DNA of 64,000 bases from Paraburkholderia sp. PREW-6R (GTDB lineage: Bacteria > Pseudomonadota > Gammaproteobacteria > Burkholderiales > Burkholderiaceae), in assembly GCF_039621805.1 (NCBI RefSeq), contig NZ_CP155073.1:2852001-2916000 (forward strand), given 5' to 3'. Made by a program: the position numbers and the translations under genes. Shown one piece after another: positions 52,565 through 61,736 of this stretch. Under the pieces are notes generated by a model. That model searched no databases. It saw only the letters and a list, made by a program, of their open reading frames with translations, and was not told the origin of the DNA. Each line of letters starts with the position of its first letter. Positions within the stretch are counted from its first letter, which is position 1.

Positions 52565-53227
52565 GTGACACGCAAACTTTTCATTTACGGCTCCGGCGGC
52601 TTCGGCAAGGAAGTCATGGACTTTGCACGGCGGCAAAATGCCGTTGCGCCGGCATGGAGCGAAATCTGTTTCGTCGACGACATCCGCGCGGAACGCACGT
52701 GGCACGGTGCGCCGGTGTATCGCTTCAGCGATCCGGAAGTCGCGACGCAGTTCGACAAGACGGAATTCGTGATCGCGCTCGGCGAGCCTGCCGCCCGCGA
52801 GAAACTGGCGCAGAAGCTGCGCGACGCGGGCGCCCGGCTTGGCCGCGTGATCGATCCGAGCGCGCTCGTCGCCGACACCGCCCGCCTCGGCGAAGGGGTG
52901 ATCGTCTGCGCGTCGTCTCTCGTATCGAGCGACGCCCGCGTCGGCGATCATGCGTGTGTGAATTCCATGTCGATCGTCGGACACGACGTCCAGGTCGGCG
53001 AGTACGCGGTGATTTCGTCGATGGTCAACATCGGCGGCGCGACTGTGATCGGCGCGGGCACATACGTCGGCATGGGCGCGCTGATCCGCGAACGTCTGAG
53101 CGTCGGCGCGAACTCGATCATCGGCATGGGCTCGGTCGTCCACAGCGACATTCCCGACGACGTCATCGCACTCGGCAACCCCGCGCGCGTCATGCGCCCG
53201 AATACCGACCGCAAGGTCTTCAAGTAA
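52565..53227 (+). CDS. NeuD/PglD-like acyltransferase with left-handed beta-helix
   Basis: 220 residues from the GTG at 52565; upstream in-frame ATGs are far away, and the family N terminus (KLFIYGSGGFGKEVMDF) fits this start, though no clear ribosome-binding site is seen. The N-terminal PglD-type nucleotide-fold domain (about residues 1-85) has GSGGFGKEV. It is followed by hexapeptide repeats (LGEGVIVCASSLVSSDARVG, HACVNSMSIVGHDVQVGE) and the typical end VIALGNPARVMRP. Such enzymes transfer acetyl or other acyl groups to amino sugars or sugars. It is first of three genes with an acyl carrier protein and a dehydratase, so the acyl donor could be ACP-bound. Confidence 0.85.
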   Translation: MTRKLFIYGSGGFGKEVMDFARRQNAVAPAWSEICFVDDIRAERTWHGAPVYRFSDPEVATQFDKTEFVIALGEPAAREKLAQKLRDAGARLGRVIDPSALVADTARLGEGVIVCASSLVSSDARVGDHACVNSMSIVGHDVQVGEYAVISSMVNIGGATVIGAGTYVGMGALIRERLSVGANSIIGMGSVVHSDIPDDVIALGNPARVMRPNTDRKVFK

Positions 53228-53240
53228 CCAGGTAAGAGAG

Positions 53241-53486
53241 ATGCAAATGACCAACAGGGCGACCTACGACAAGGTCTTCATGGACAGCTTTTCGGTCCCG
53301 CAGAGCGCGCTTAACGCGGAGTTTGTCTATCAGTGCGTGCCGGCCTGGGATTCGGTCGGCCACATGGGGATGATCGCGGCGCTGGAAGAAGCCTTCGACG
53401 TGATGATGGAGACGGAAGACATCATCGAATTCGGCTCATACACGATCGGCATCGAGAAGCTCAAAAAGTACGGCGTGGAAGTATGA
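53241..53486 (+). CDS. Acyl carrier protein
   Basis: 81-residue stand-alone carrier protein. The phosphopantetheine-attachment serine is S38 in WDSVGHMGMI, and helices on both sides fit the ACP fold. It is not the fatty-acid AcpP, which has the DSLDTVEL motif. It lies 13 bases behind the acyltransferase gene and overlaps the dehydratase start by 4 bases (ATGA), so all three are one operon. Either of two ATGs (53241, 53247) could start it. Confidence 0.88.
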   Translation: MQMTNRATYDKVFMDSFSVPQSALNAEFVYQCVPAWDSVGHMGMIAALEEAFDVMMETEDIIEFGSYTIGIEKLKKYGVEV

Positions 53487-54004
53487 GCGAGGCACGCATG
53501 GAACCGACCCCGAACGCGCAGGCAACCGACACGCCTGAAAAATTCAGCCTCAACTATCAGGACTTGCAGGCATTCCAGCAGAATCGTTATCCGTTCCTGC
53601 TGATCGATCACGTCGACGAAGTGATTCCGGGCAAATCGGCGCGCGGCTACAAGCTGATGACGCTGAACGAATGGTATTTCCCGGTGCACTTTCCCGGCGC
53701 GCCGAACATGCCGGGCGCGTTGCAGATCGAAGCGATGGCGCAGATGCTGACGGTCGCGATCACGACGCTGCCGGACCTGAAAGGCCGCTACACGCGCGCA
53801 CTGGACTACAAGGTGCGCTTTCGCAAGGAAGTCGTGCCGGGCAAGAAATTCGACCTCGAAGCGGAAGTGCTGTCGTGGCGCCGCGGTATCTGCAAGGGTT
53901 ACGGCATTGGTCGGATCGATGGTGAAGTCGCATGCGAAGGCGAGCTGCTGATCACGATTCCGGAAATTCTTGAGCAGTTCACGCCGCCCAAAAAGACGGG
54001 CTGA
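53483..54004 (+). CDS. FabZ-like 3-hydroxyacyl-ACP dehydratase (hot-dog fold)
   Basis: 173 residues. The hot-dog core has PFLLIDHVDEVIPGKSARGYK, then the catalytic His in FPVHFPGAPNMPG (H69) and the catalytic Glu in LQIEAMAQM (E83), both kept as in FabZ. It has an N-terminal extension of about 20 residues relative to FabZ. It begins with ATGA over the ACP stop. As a stand-alone partner of an ACP and a sugar acyltransferase, it may make or edit the acyl group that is transferred. Confidence 0.85.
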   Translation: MSEARMEPTPNAQATDTPEKFSLNYQDLQAFQQNRYPFLLIDHVDEVIPGKSARGYKLMTLNEWYFPVHFPGAPNMPGALQIEAMAQMLTVAITTLPDLKGRYTRALDYKVRFRKEVVPGKKFDLEAEVLSWRRGICKGYGIGRIDGEVACEGELLITIPEILEQFTPPKKTG

Positions 54005-54021
54005 CGTGGATTCAACGCTAC

Positions 54022-54058
54022 CCGAATCGCGCCGCGCGACTCGTGCCGCGCGATTCGG
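54022..54058. terminator. Hairpin between converging dehydratase and mtgA genes
   Basis: A perfect 11-bp stem (54022-54032 with 54048-54058) lies in the 72-base gap between converging genes. It lacks a T-tract, so it is a weak or Rho-aided terminator candidate. Confidence 0.5.
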
Positions 54059-54076
54059 CAAGGCGCGGCCCCATGC

Positions 54077-54799
54077 CTAGTCGGGCAGTTCGGCCGCGCC
54101 CATGCGCCGCGCAATGATGCGCGAGCGCTGCGCCAAGAAGGCCGAGTTGCGATGCTCGTCGAAGTATTTGGGTCGCGGCAGCATCACCGCCATTCTGGCC
54201 GACTGCGCGGCGGTCAGTTTGCTTGCGGAAGTCTTGTAGTAATAGTGCGCGGCCGCTTCCGCGCCATACACGCCGTTGCCCCACTCCACCGAGTTCAGAT
54301 AGATCTCGAAGATGCGCTCCTTGTCCATCAGCGTTTCGAGCATCCACGTGATGATCAGCTCCTGCCCCTTGCGAATGTAGCTCTTGTCCGGCGACAGAAA
54401 CAGGTTGCGCGCCAGCTGCTGGCTGATGGTCGAGCCACCCCCCACGATCTTGCCCCTGGATTTGTTCTTTTCCCACGCCTGCAGAATGGCGTCGGTCTCG
54501 TAGCCGTTGTTGCTGACGAAATTGGCGTCTTCCGACGCGATGATCGCGCGTTTCAGGTTCCGCGAAATCTGGTCGTACGGGACCCACGTATGCTGCACGC
54601 CGAGATCGGGGCGTTCTCTGGAAAGACGCCACGCGTCCGCTCGCATGAACGCCGTGCTCTGTGGATTCACGTCGTTCCACAGCGCGATCTGCGCGAAATA
54701 GAACAGTTGCGTCGCGAGCCACGCGATCGTGACCACGATCCCCAGATAAACCACCCATCGCACCGGACCTGGCCGGCTCGCGCGCCGCGTTGCTGTCAT
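54077..54799 (-). CDS. mtgA: Monofunctional peptidoglycan glycosyltransferase
   Basis: 240-residue inner-membrane enzyme polymerising lipid II. One N-terminal membrane helix (about residues 14-36) precedes the GT51 domain. Motifs are [17 protein letters not shown] (catalytic Glu), [28 protein letters not shown], and [14 protein letters not shown]. Many GT51 proteins have His in the first motif where Asn is seen here. It lies downstream of aroE on the same strand with 43 bases between. Confidence 0.95.
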   Translation of the reverse strand: MTATRRASRPGPVRWVVYLGIVVTIAWLATQLFYFAQIALWNDVNPQSTAFMRADAWRLSRERPDLGVQHTWVPYDQISRNLKRAIIASEDANFVSNNGYETDAILQAWEKNKSRGKIVGGGSTISQQLARNLFLSPDKSYIRKGQELIITWMLETLMDKERIFEIYLNSVEWGNGVYGAEAAAHYYYKTSASKLTAAQSARMAVMLPRPKYFDEHRNSAFLAQRSRIIARRMGAAELPD

Positions 54800-54842
54800 C
54801 GTGGTGAGCCCCTCGGATGGATGGTTAAGCGGTGGTGAAGAC

Positions 54843-55712
54843 CTAGACTGGCGACGGCGTCTTCAGCAGCTTGCGCAATTCGGCAAGCACGGGCGCGCCA
54901 TCGGGACGAATGCCGCGCCACACGTAAAACGACTCGGCCGCCTGCTCGACCAGCATGCCGAGCCCGTCGGCACTGCGCGCGCCCAGCTTTTGCGCATGAT
55001 CCATGAATACCGTGGGTTGCGCGCCATACATCATGTCGTAGGCAAGCGTGCCGCCGCCGAATGCACGGTCGTCGCAGTCGGGCAGCGACGCGTCCAGACT
55101 GCCTGCCGTTGCGTTGACGATCACGTCATAGGCGCCCGCCTCGATTGCCCTGGCGCTGCCGCCGTTCAGACGACACCCGGCGTCGCGCGCGGCATGCGCA
55201 AATTGCTCGACCAGTTGCCCGGCCTTTTCCGCCGTCCGGTTGACGATGGTCAGCGCGTGCGGCGCGCGATCCAGCATCGGCAGCACGACGCCGCGCGCCG
55301 CGCCGCCCGCGCCCAGCAGAAGAATCCGCGCACCCTTCAACGGCACGCCCAGATTCACTTCGATGTCGCGCACGAGGCCGAAGCCATCCGTGTTGTCGCC
55401 GAACACGCCATCCGCGTCGAAGCGCAGCGTGTTCACCGCGCCGGCCGCCGCGGCGCGCGGCGACAGACGCGTGGTGAACGCGTGCGCGTCGAGCTTGAAC
55501 GGCACCGTGACGTTCATCCCGCGGCCGCCCGCCTCGATAAAGGCGCGCACGTGCGGCACGAACGCATCGACCGGCGCGAGCAGATGGCCGTACTCGATCG
55601 GCTCACCTGTTTGCGCGGCAAAACGCGCATGAATGAACGGCGACTTGCTATGCGCAATCGGATTGCCGATCACCGCGTAACGGTCGAGCGAGAGGGGCGC
55701 CTGCGGGTTCAT
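54843..55712 (-). CDS. aroE: Shikimate dehydrogenase
   Basis: NADP-dependent enzyme of aromatic amino-acid synthesis, 289 residues. It has [17 protein letters not shown] for shikimate binding, NVTVPFK with the catalytic Lys, NTDGFG, and the NADP motif GAGGAARG. It overlaps the upstream RNase gene by 4 bases and precedes mtgA, so the three are likely one transcript. A second shikimate-pathway gene, aroQ, lies at 61.7 kb. Confidence 0.96.
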   Translation of the reverse strand: MNPQAPLSLDRYAVIGNPIAHSKSPFIHARFAAQTGEPIEYGHLLAPVDAFVPHVRAFIEAGGRGMNVTVPFKLDAHAFTTRLSPRAAAAGAVNTLRFDADGVFGDNTDGFGLVRDIEVNLGVPLKGARILLLGAGGAARGVVLPMLDRAPHALTIVNRTAEKAGQLVEQFAHAARDAGCRLNGGSARAIEAGAYDVIVNATAGSLDASLPDCDDRAFGGGTLAYDMMYGAQPTVFMDHAQKLGARSADGLGMLVEQAAESFYVWRGIRPDGAPVLAELRKLLKTPSPV

Positions 55713-57847
55713 CGGCCGGGTTCCGCGACGTGGCGGTCCGTAGCGGCGTCGTTCGCGCCGCCGCTCTTTTCCGCGTCGGTTAGTGCGGGGGCTTCGCCGC
55801 TGTCTTCCACGTTCTGTGCGTCGGCGGCCGGTTCCGCTTCGGCACGCGCCTCGGCTTCGCCTTCGGCGCTTTCATCGGCGGCGTCGATGATCTCGTCTTC
55901 GCTTTCGTCCGCTTCTTCAGCCTCCGCGCCGCTCGTGACGGTCGGCGCGTCGAGCACGTGCAGCAGACGCACCGACGCCTCGACGGTCAACTCGTCGATC
56001 GACATCACTTCCATTTGCAAACGCGTGCCGCGCGCATGCACACCGAGACCCGGCACGTGCAGCAGCAGCGGAATCTCTTCGAGACGCACGAGATCGCCCT
56101 TCACGACCGACGCCACCACCTGCTTGCGGTTCTCCTGCTTCAACCAGCGCAGACACCAGAAATACTCCATACGACGCTGATGATCGGCATACGCGGTATA
56201 GGTGTCGTCGAACCCTTGCACAACCGCGAACAGATCCGCGTCTTTCGGCTTGAACGGCGCGGCCAGTTTCGCCGTCACGCCATGCTGGACACAGGCGAGC
56301 AATTGCCACTGATTGACGAGGTCGACATAGCGGCGCAGCGGCGACGTGCTCCACGCGTACTGCGTGACGCCGAGGCCCTCGTGCGGCGCGGCATTGGTTT
56401 GCATACGGGTGCGCTTGGGACCGGTGGGCGCGCCGAACGCGCGCTGCGTCCGGTAGATGCCGGGCACGCCGTGGTCATGCAGGAACGCGCCCCATGACGA
56501 GTTCGCGAGAATCGCCAGTTCGGCGACGATCGTGTCGAGCGGCGAGCCGCGACGGCGCGGCGTGATGGTGACGTGCTCGCCTTCCACGTAAAAGTTGAAG
56601 TCGGTGTTGCGTTGCACTTCGCGGCGCAAACCATAGCCGGCTCGCGCGGTCTGGCGTTTTTCAAACAGCGCCTGCGCGAACGGCCACAGCACGGCGATGT
56701 CTTCCTTGTGCGGATAGTCGCCCGTGCCGGCAGCGAGCGCCTCTTCAGTCACCAGTTCGTCCAGCGTGTTGTGACGCAGGTTGTTCTTCACGAACACACG
56801 TTCGGCGCGTGTTTCGCTCGCGACAATTTCCTGCGTCTCGCGATTCACGATCACGTACAGCGAGAGCGCCGGGCGCAAGCCACCCTCGGCCAGCGTGAAC
56901 GCTTCGACGACGCTGTCGGGCAGCATCGTGATCTTGTCACCCGGCATGTAGACCGTGGACAGACGCGTGCGCGCAATCGCATCGACCTCGTCGCCGCGCA
57001 CGATGCCGAGCGCCGGCGCGGCAATATGCACGCCGATCCGCACGCGGCCGTCGGACAGGTGCTCGACGGAAAACGCGTCGTCGATTTCGGTCGTGGTGAT
57101 GTCGTCGATCGAGAAAGCCTCGACGTCGGCTTCCGGCAGGTCTTCCGGCAACTTGCCGACACTGACCGGCGGAAACCCGGTGCCATGCGGGAAGAATTCG
57201 GAGAGGAAGCGCGCCTCGTGCAACGCGCGCGCCGACGCGATGCCGCCGCATTCGAGCATGAGCCGCGCCTGCGAAATGCCGCGCGCGGCGGCGGCGCCTT
57301 CCAGCGCCTTGTATTCGATCGTGTTCTTGTCCGGTTTGGTGAGCAACGTGAGCGCCGTCTTGCCGGCGAGTGCCTCAGGCAGGCGCCCTGCTTTCAGCTC
57401 GTCCTCGTAAGTCTGCTGCACGAGCGCCTGCTGACGCTTGCGCTCCAGACCGGCGAGCGCCATTTTCAGCTGTTCCTGCGGCGCGCGTTGGTACATGCCG
57501 CGCCCCTTGCGGCGGAAATAAACGGGCGCGCTGTGCATGCGCAGGATCAGCGCCGCACGTTCGGTGGGTCCGAAATGCTCGCCAAAGTATTCGGCGCCCA
57601 GTGTTGCGAACGGGAATTCATCTTCCGGCGCACATTCCCACAGAAAGTCCAGGTCGATGTCCTGCGCAGCGGTGTCCGCCTGCTGCATCAGTTCGCCCGC
57701 CGTGGGCTTTTCGAACTCGATCAACACGTCTTTGGCGCGCACCTTGGCTCGCCGGCCGCCCGGCAATTCGACCTGAAAAGCATCGCCCTGACGCGACAGC
57801 ACGCTGCCCGCCTTGAAACTGCCCGATTCCTCGAAGAAAACGTTCAC
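55709..57847 (-). CDS. RNase II/R-family 3'-5' exoribonuclease with acidic tail
   Basis: 712 residues. An N-terminal segment of about 235 residues precedes the catalytic RNB domain. The domain has SIDDITTTEIDDAFSV (metal-binding Asp cluster), HIAAPALGI, GDKITMLPDSV and the STSPLRRYVDLVNQ end. An S1-like region follows, and then about 70 residues that are nearly all Glu, Asp, Ala, Gly and Ser. The unusual domain spacing and tail suggest the beta-proteobacterial RNB subgroup rather than classical rnb or rnr, so no symbol is given. It overlaps aroE by 4 bases. Confidence 0.9.
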   Translation of the reverse strand: MNVFFEESGSFKAGSVLSRQGDAFQVELPGGRRAKVRAKDVLIEFEKPTAGELMQQADTAAQDIDLDFLWECAPEDEFPFATLGAEYFGEHFGPTERAALILRMHSAPVYFRRKGRGMYQRAPQEQLKMALAGLERKRQQALVQQTYEDELKAGRLPEALAGKTALTLLTKPDKNTIEYKALEGAAAARGISQARLMLECGGIASARALHEARFLSEFFPHGTGFPPVSVGKLPEDLPEADVEAFSIDDITTTEIDDAFSVEHLSDGRVRIGVHIAAPALGIVRGDEVDAIARTRLSTVYMPGDKITMLPDSVVEAFTLAEGGLRPALSLYVIVNRETQEIVASETRAERVFVKNNLRHNTLDELVTEEALAAGTGDYPHKEDIAVLWPFAQALFEKRQTARAGYGLRREVQRNTDFNFYVEGEHVTITPRRRGSPLDTIVAELAILANSSWGAFLHDHGVPGIYRTQRAFGAPTGPKRTRMQTNAAPHEGLGVTQYAWSTSPLRRYVDLVNQWQLLACVQHGVTAKLAAPFKPKDADLFAVVQGFDDTYTAYADHQRRMEYFWCLRWLKQENRKQVVASVVKGDLVRLEEIPLLLHVPGLGVHARGTRLQMEVMSIDELTVEASVRLLHVLDAPTVTSGAEAEEADESEDEIIDAADESAEGEAEARAEAEPAADAQNVEDSGEAPALTDAEKSGGANDAATDRHVAEPGR

Positions 57848-58050
57848 TCAATACTCTCGTTCTGACTTGCATCTGCCGGCGCGCCGATTCGCTTGAGCTA
57901 TCGGTCACTGCGTGCGCGGCACGACAATGTGTTCGTGGTAGTGGACCGCGGCGCGACGCGCGCACCTGCGATATGAAACTGGGGACCGGCAACGCCGCCG
58001 CTGCTGGATTGCGTCGACCCCGACGTGGCCGCCCGAACGGCCCGCGTGCG

Positions 58051-58653
58051 TCAGGCCGCTTCGCGCGGCGCCGGCGGCTCGATGTCTTCGGCGTCGCAAA
58101 AGGCCAGCACGTCGTCGACGTATTGCGCGAACTCGCTGATCGCGTGATCGCTTCCTTCAATCAGCCGGGTTCGTGCGCCCGGATAGTGTGCAAGCATTTC
58201 GCGATAGTCGAGCACTTCATCGCCGGTCGCGGCGATCAGATAATAGCGCTCCGGCCGCGTGATCGACGCCACGCGCAGCGCGCGCAGTTCGTCGAGATGA
58301 TGTGGCTCGACCACGATACTGCCGCCGCCATGCCATAACGGCTGCTCGCCCAGATAGGCGCTCAGATCGCGCTGCGGCACGACCGCCGGATTCAGCAGCA
58401 CCGCCGGCCAGCCGTGCTTCTCGGCCAGGTGCGTGGCGAAAAAGCCGCCAAGCGAACTGCCGATCAACGTGACGTTTTTCGGCCGCGCCTCGGTGACCAG
58501 CGACTCGGCGAGCGCGACCGTTTCGAGCGGCGAGACCGGCAGCATCGGGCAGCGCCATTCGTCGCTGCGGCCGAGTTCGACGAGCCGGGCCGCCAGCACG
58601 CGCGCCTTGAACGAATTCGGGGACGACCGGAAACCGTGCAGATAGAGAATCAC
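58051..58653 (-). CDS. YqiA-like alpha/beta-hydrolase (esterase)
   Basis: 200 residues starting at GTG 58653, which overlaps the mpl stop (GTGA). It begins VILYLHGFRSSP, then the nucleophile elbow GSSLGGFFATHLAEK, an Asp in ATGDEVLDY and the His in GSDHAISEFAQYV, completing a catalytic triad. These match the YqiA/YcfP family. No signal peptide, so cytosolic. The substrate is unknown. Its coupling to mpl hints at a role in the recycling of wall fragments or only at shared expression. Confidence 0.87.
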   Translation of the reverse strand: MILYLHGFRSSPNSFKARVLAARLVELGRSDEWRCPMLPVSPLETVALAESLVTEARPKNVTLIGSSLGGFFATHLAEKHGWPAVLLNPAVVPQRDLSAYLGEQPLWHGGGSIVVEPHHLDELRALRVASITRPERYYLIAATGDEVLDYREMLAHYPGARTRLIEGSDHAISEFAQYVDDVLAFCDAEDIEPPAPREAA

Positions 58654-60044
58654 GTTGTGCCTCGCGCGGAAAGGGCGTCCAGCAGTTTCTGATGAACGCC
58701 GCCGAAGCCGCCGTTGCTCATCACCAGAACCTGGTCGCCGGGGCGCGCCGCCTGGACCACTGCTTTGACTAGCGCGTCGAGATTGTCGAAAGCTTGCGCT
58801 TTTTCGCCGAGCGGCGCGAGCGCTTCGCCCAGATTCCAGCCGAGCGCGTCCCGACCGGTGGGCGCGCCGTAGCCGAATACGAGGTCGGCATCGGCGAGAC
58901 TGGCGGGCAACTGCGCTTTCATCACGCCAAGCTTCATGGTGTTCGAGCGCGGCTCCAGCACGGCCAGGATACGCGTATTCTCGCGGCCCACGCGTGTGCG
59001 CAGCCCCGCCAGCGTAGTCTCGATCGCCGTGGGGTGGTGAGCGAAGTCGTCGTACACCGTCACGCCGTCGACGCTGCCGCGCACTTCCATGCGCCGCTTC
59101 ACGTTGCGGAAGTTTGCGAGCGATTTCGCCGCCTGCGCGGGCGGCACGCCCACATGGCGTGCGGCGGCGATCGCGGCGAGCGCATTCAGGCGATTGTGCT
59201 CGCCCTGCACCTGCCACTCGACGACACCGACCCGCTCACTGTTGTGATACACCGCAAAGCGCTCGTCGACCGGGACACCGTCTTCGGCGGGCAGGGTCTC
59301 CCAGCCGCCTTGTACGCCGAAACGTTCGACTCCGCTCCAGCAACCGCGCGTCAGCACGCGTTCGAGCGCGTTTTCACGCCCGTTCGTGATGATCCGGCCG
59401 ATGCCGGGCACCGTGCGCACAAGATGATGGAACTGCGTTTCGATGGCGGACAGATCGGGGAAGATGTCAGCGTGATCGAACTCCAGATTGTTCAGCACTG
59501 CGGTTTTGGGCCGGTAGTGAACGAACTTGGAGCGCTTGTCGAAGAACGCCGTGTCGTATTCGTCGGCTTCGATCACGAAGAAGCTCGAATCGGTAAGGCG
59601 CGCCGACACACCGAAATTCAATGGCACGCCGCCAATCAGGAAGCCGGGATTCAGGCCCGCGTCTTCGAGCAACCACGTGAGCATGGTGCTGGTCGTGGTC
59701 TTGCCGTGCGTGCCGGCAACGGCGAGCACCCACTTGCCGTTCAGCACATGTTCACCCAGCCACTGCGGACCGGAGCTGTAAGGCAGGCCCCGATCCAGAA
59801 TGGCTTCCATGAGCGGATTGCCGCGCGACACCACATTGCCGATCACGAACAGATCGGCATTCAGACCATTCAGCTGGTCCGCGTCATAACCCTCGATCAG
59901 GCGAATGCCTTGCGCTTGCAGCTGCGTGCTCATCGGCGGATAGACGCCGGCATCGCAGCCCGTCACGGTATGGCCCGCACCGCGCGCAAGGACCGCCAGA
60001 CCGCCCATGAACGTGCCGCAAATGCCGAGGATGTGGATGTGCAT
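58650..60044 (-). CDS. mpl: UDP-N-acetylmuramate:L-alanyl-gamma-D-glutamyl-meso-diaminopimelate ligase
   Basis: Murein-recycling ligase that attaches recovered tripeptide to UDP-MurNAc. 464 residues of the Mur ligase family. The N terminus is MHIHILGICGTFMGGLAVLA, the ATP loop GTHGKTTTSTML, then DFAHHPTAI and the C-terminal RSNTMKLG segment. The frame is open 59 codons upstream, but the ATG at 60044 gives the family start. It is distinct from murC by the ICGTFMGGLA motif and overlapping yqiA-like neighbour. Confidence 0.95.
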   Translation of the reverse strand: MHIHILGICGTFMGGLAVLARGAGHTVTGCDAGVYPPMSTQLQAQGIRLIEGYDADQLNGLNADLFVIGNVVSRGNPLMEAILDRGLPYSSGPQWLGEHVLNGKWVLAVAGTHGKTTTSTMLTWLLEDAGLNPGFLIGGVPLNFGVSARLTDSSFFVIEADEYDTAFFDKRSKFVHYRPKTAVLNNLEFDHADIFPDLSAIETQFHHLVRTVPGIGRIITNGRENALERVLTRGCWSGVERFGVQGGWETLPAEDGVPVDERFAVYHNSERVGVVEWQVQGEHNRLNALAAIAAARHVGVPPAQAAKSLANFRNVKRRMEVRGSVDGVTVYDDFAHHPTAIETTLAGLRTRVGRENTRILAVLEPRSNTMKLGVMKAQLPASLADADLVFGYGAPTGRDALGWNLGEALAPLGEKAQAFDNLDALVKAVVQAARPGDQVLVMSNGGFGGVHQKLLDALSARGTT

Positions 60045-60323
60045 AAGCCTGTGATGCCGCGCGGGCGTTTTTCCTGGAGTGATTCCCGACCTGACGCCTG
60101 GCGCCAGACAGGAAGACGAACTGCACCGCGTCTTCCTGACAGGGATGAGAGCGCAGAAAAGCGGCCAAAACGACCGTCTGCAAAGGACGCTATTGTAACC
60201 GACGCCTTGTCTTCGCCCCACGGATGGCGGCTCGTTTCGTCCTCAAACTGGCGGCGAAATACGAAAGCGGACGAAAGCTGGCGTCCCGGGAAGTCGCGCA
60301 ACAATCTCTAGTATCATGGAAAG

Positions 60324-60977
60324 ATGGTTCGCAAATCACATTTCGATCCGCAGCGCGTGCGCGAGGAAATCGCCACTGCGGCTGCGAGGCTCATCGCCGA
60401 AGACGGTCTCGACTACGCTACGGCGAAGCGCAAAGCGGCGCGACAAGTGGTCGGAGAGAGCCGTATTGGCGGCGAATGGCTACCGGATAACGATCAGATC
60501 GAAGAAGAAATCCGTGAGTATCAATCGCTTTTTCAGGGCGACAGCCAGCCGGCCTTGCTGCGGCGACTGCGCCAGATCGCAGTCGACTGGATGGAACGAC
60601 TCGCCGCATTCAACCCATATCTGACCGGCGCGGTGCTCGGTGGAACTGCGGGCGAGCATTCCGACATTCATCTGCAGGCGTTCTGCGACAACCCGAAGGA
60701 AGTCGCGATCTACTTCCTGAACGCCAACATCCAGTACGACGTGTCCGAGACTCGCCATTTTGCCGGCCGCGGTTATGTCGAGACGCTGAGCTTCCTGTGG
60801 CGCCCGGCGAGCGAGGGTCGCGACGCGGCGCCGGTGGGCGTGCACGTCGCGCTGTACGAAACCGACGACCTGCGCGGCGCGGTACGGGCGGATGCACGTG
60901 GCCGCACGGCGCGTGCAAATTTGCAGACCGTCCAGACGCTGCTCAACGATAGCGATGTCGCTCCTTCCACTAACTGA
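60324..60977 (+). CDS. Conserved hypothetical protein with a nucleotidyltransferase-like motif
   Basis: 217 residues, not assigned. The N-terminal 45 residues form helices reminiscent of a TetR-type start (VREEIATAAARLIAEDGLDYATAKRKA), but without a clear recognition helix. At residues 104-120 the sequence VLGGTAGEHSDIHLQAF resembles the G-S/T-x-x-G-x-x-S-D-I-D-L pattern of minimal nucleotidyltransferases, though the second Asp is His here. ATG at 60324 has GGAAAG just upstream. It ends 10 bases before the TlpA-like gene and probably shares its transcript. Confidence 0.7.
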   Translation: MVRKSHFDPQRVREEIATAAARLIAEDGLDYATAKRKAARQVVGESRIGGEWLPDNDQIEEEIREYQSLFQGDSQPALLRRLRQIAVDWMERLAAFNPYLTGAVLGGTAGEHSDIHLQAFCDNPKEVAIYFLNANIQYDVSETRHFAGRGYVETLSFLWRPASEGRDAAPVGVHVALYETDDLRGAVRADARGRTARANLQTVQTLLNDSDVAPSTN

Positions 60978-60987
60978 CAGACGAAAG

Positions 60988-61542
60988 ATGAACACGAGAC
61001 AGCTTCTGGGCGGCGCACTGGTCGCCGTGATAGCGGCCGGCGGCGGCGCGCTGGCGAATCATTGGCTCGGCGTCAGCGACGGGAGCGAGGTTGCACATGC
61101 CGCGCAACCCGTGTCAGCGCAAAGCCCCGTGGGTCAGTTGTGGAGCGCACAAGTCACATCGGTCGACGGCAAGCCGCAATCGCTAGTTGCGTTCAAAGGG
61201 CACCCAATTGTCGTTAACTTCTGGGCGTCCTGGTGCGGGCCGTGCGTGGAGGAAATGCCGGAGTTGTCGCAGCTTCAGCGTGATTACGCGAAAAAAGGAA
61301 TCCAGTTCGTCGGACTTGGTGTGGATTCAGACAAGAACGTTCAGGCATTCCTGCAAAAGGTGAAAGTTGCCTATCCGATCTATGTCACGGGCTTTGGCGG
61401 TGCGGATCTGGCGCGAGCATTCGGAAATACCGCAGGCGGCCTGCCCTATACGGTCGTAATTGACGCCAAAGGCGATGTACGTTCGACAAAATTAGGACAA
61501 ATCGATCCGCAGGCGCTTAAACAGACCCTCGACTCGCTCTGA
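60988..61542 (+). CDS. TlpA/ResA-like membrane-anchored thioredoxin
   Basis: 184 residues with an uncleaved or cleaved N-terminal hydrophobic segment (about residues 6-24) and a periplasmic thioredoxin fold. The redox site is WCGPC at residues 82-86, with FKGHPIVVNFWASW before it and the cis-Pro in GGLPYTVVID. It should act on disulfides of exported proteins or cytochrome c. ATG at 60988 follows GAAAG. It follows the hypothetical gene at 60324 by 10 bases. Confidence 0.92.
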   Translation: MNTRQLLGGALVAVIAAGGGALANHWLGVSDGSEVAHAAQPVSAQSPVGQLWSAQVTSVDGKPQSLVAFKGHPIVVNFWASWCGPCVEEMPELSQLQRDYAKKGIQFVGLGVDSDKNVQAFLQKVKVAYPIYVTGFGGADLARAFGNTAGGLPYTVVIDAKGDVRSTKLGQIDPQALKQTLDSL

Positions 61543-61736
61543 ATACTAGAATCCGTTGCGCCCCGGATCGCCTTGGAACGCGCCAATTTGTGCGCAAATC
61601 CCGTAGCTTTGAGAGAAGATGTGCGACACGGGTAAAGGCCGAAAGCCTCCTGAGAAGCAAACCATGCGCGGAAAACTAGACAAGTTTCTCTAATCAGCGC
61701 TAAAGTGCGCCCAATTCCACGGAAAAAGAAGCGACC

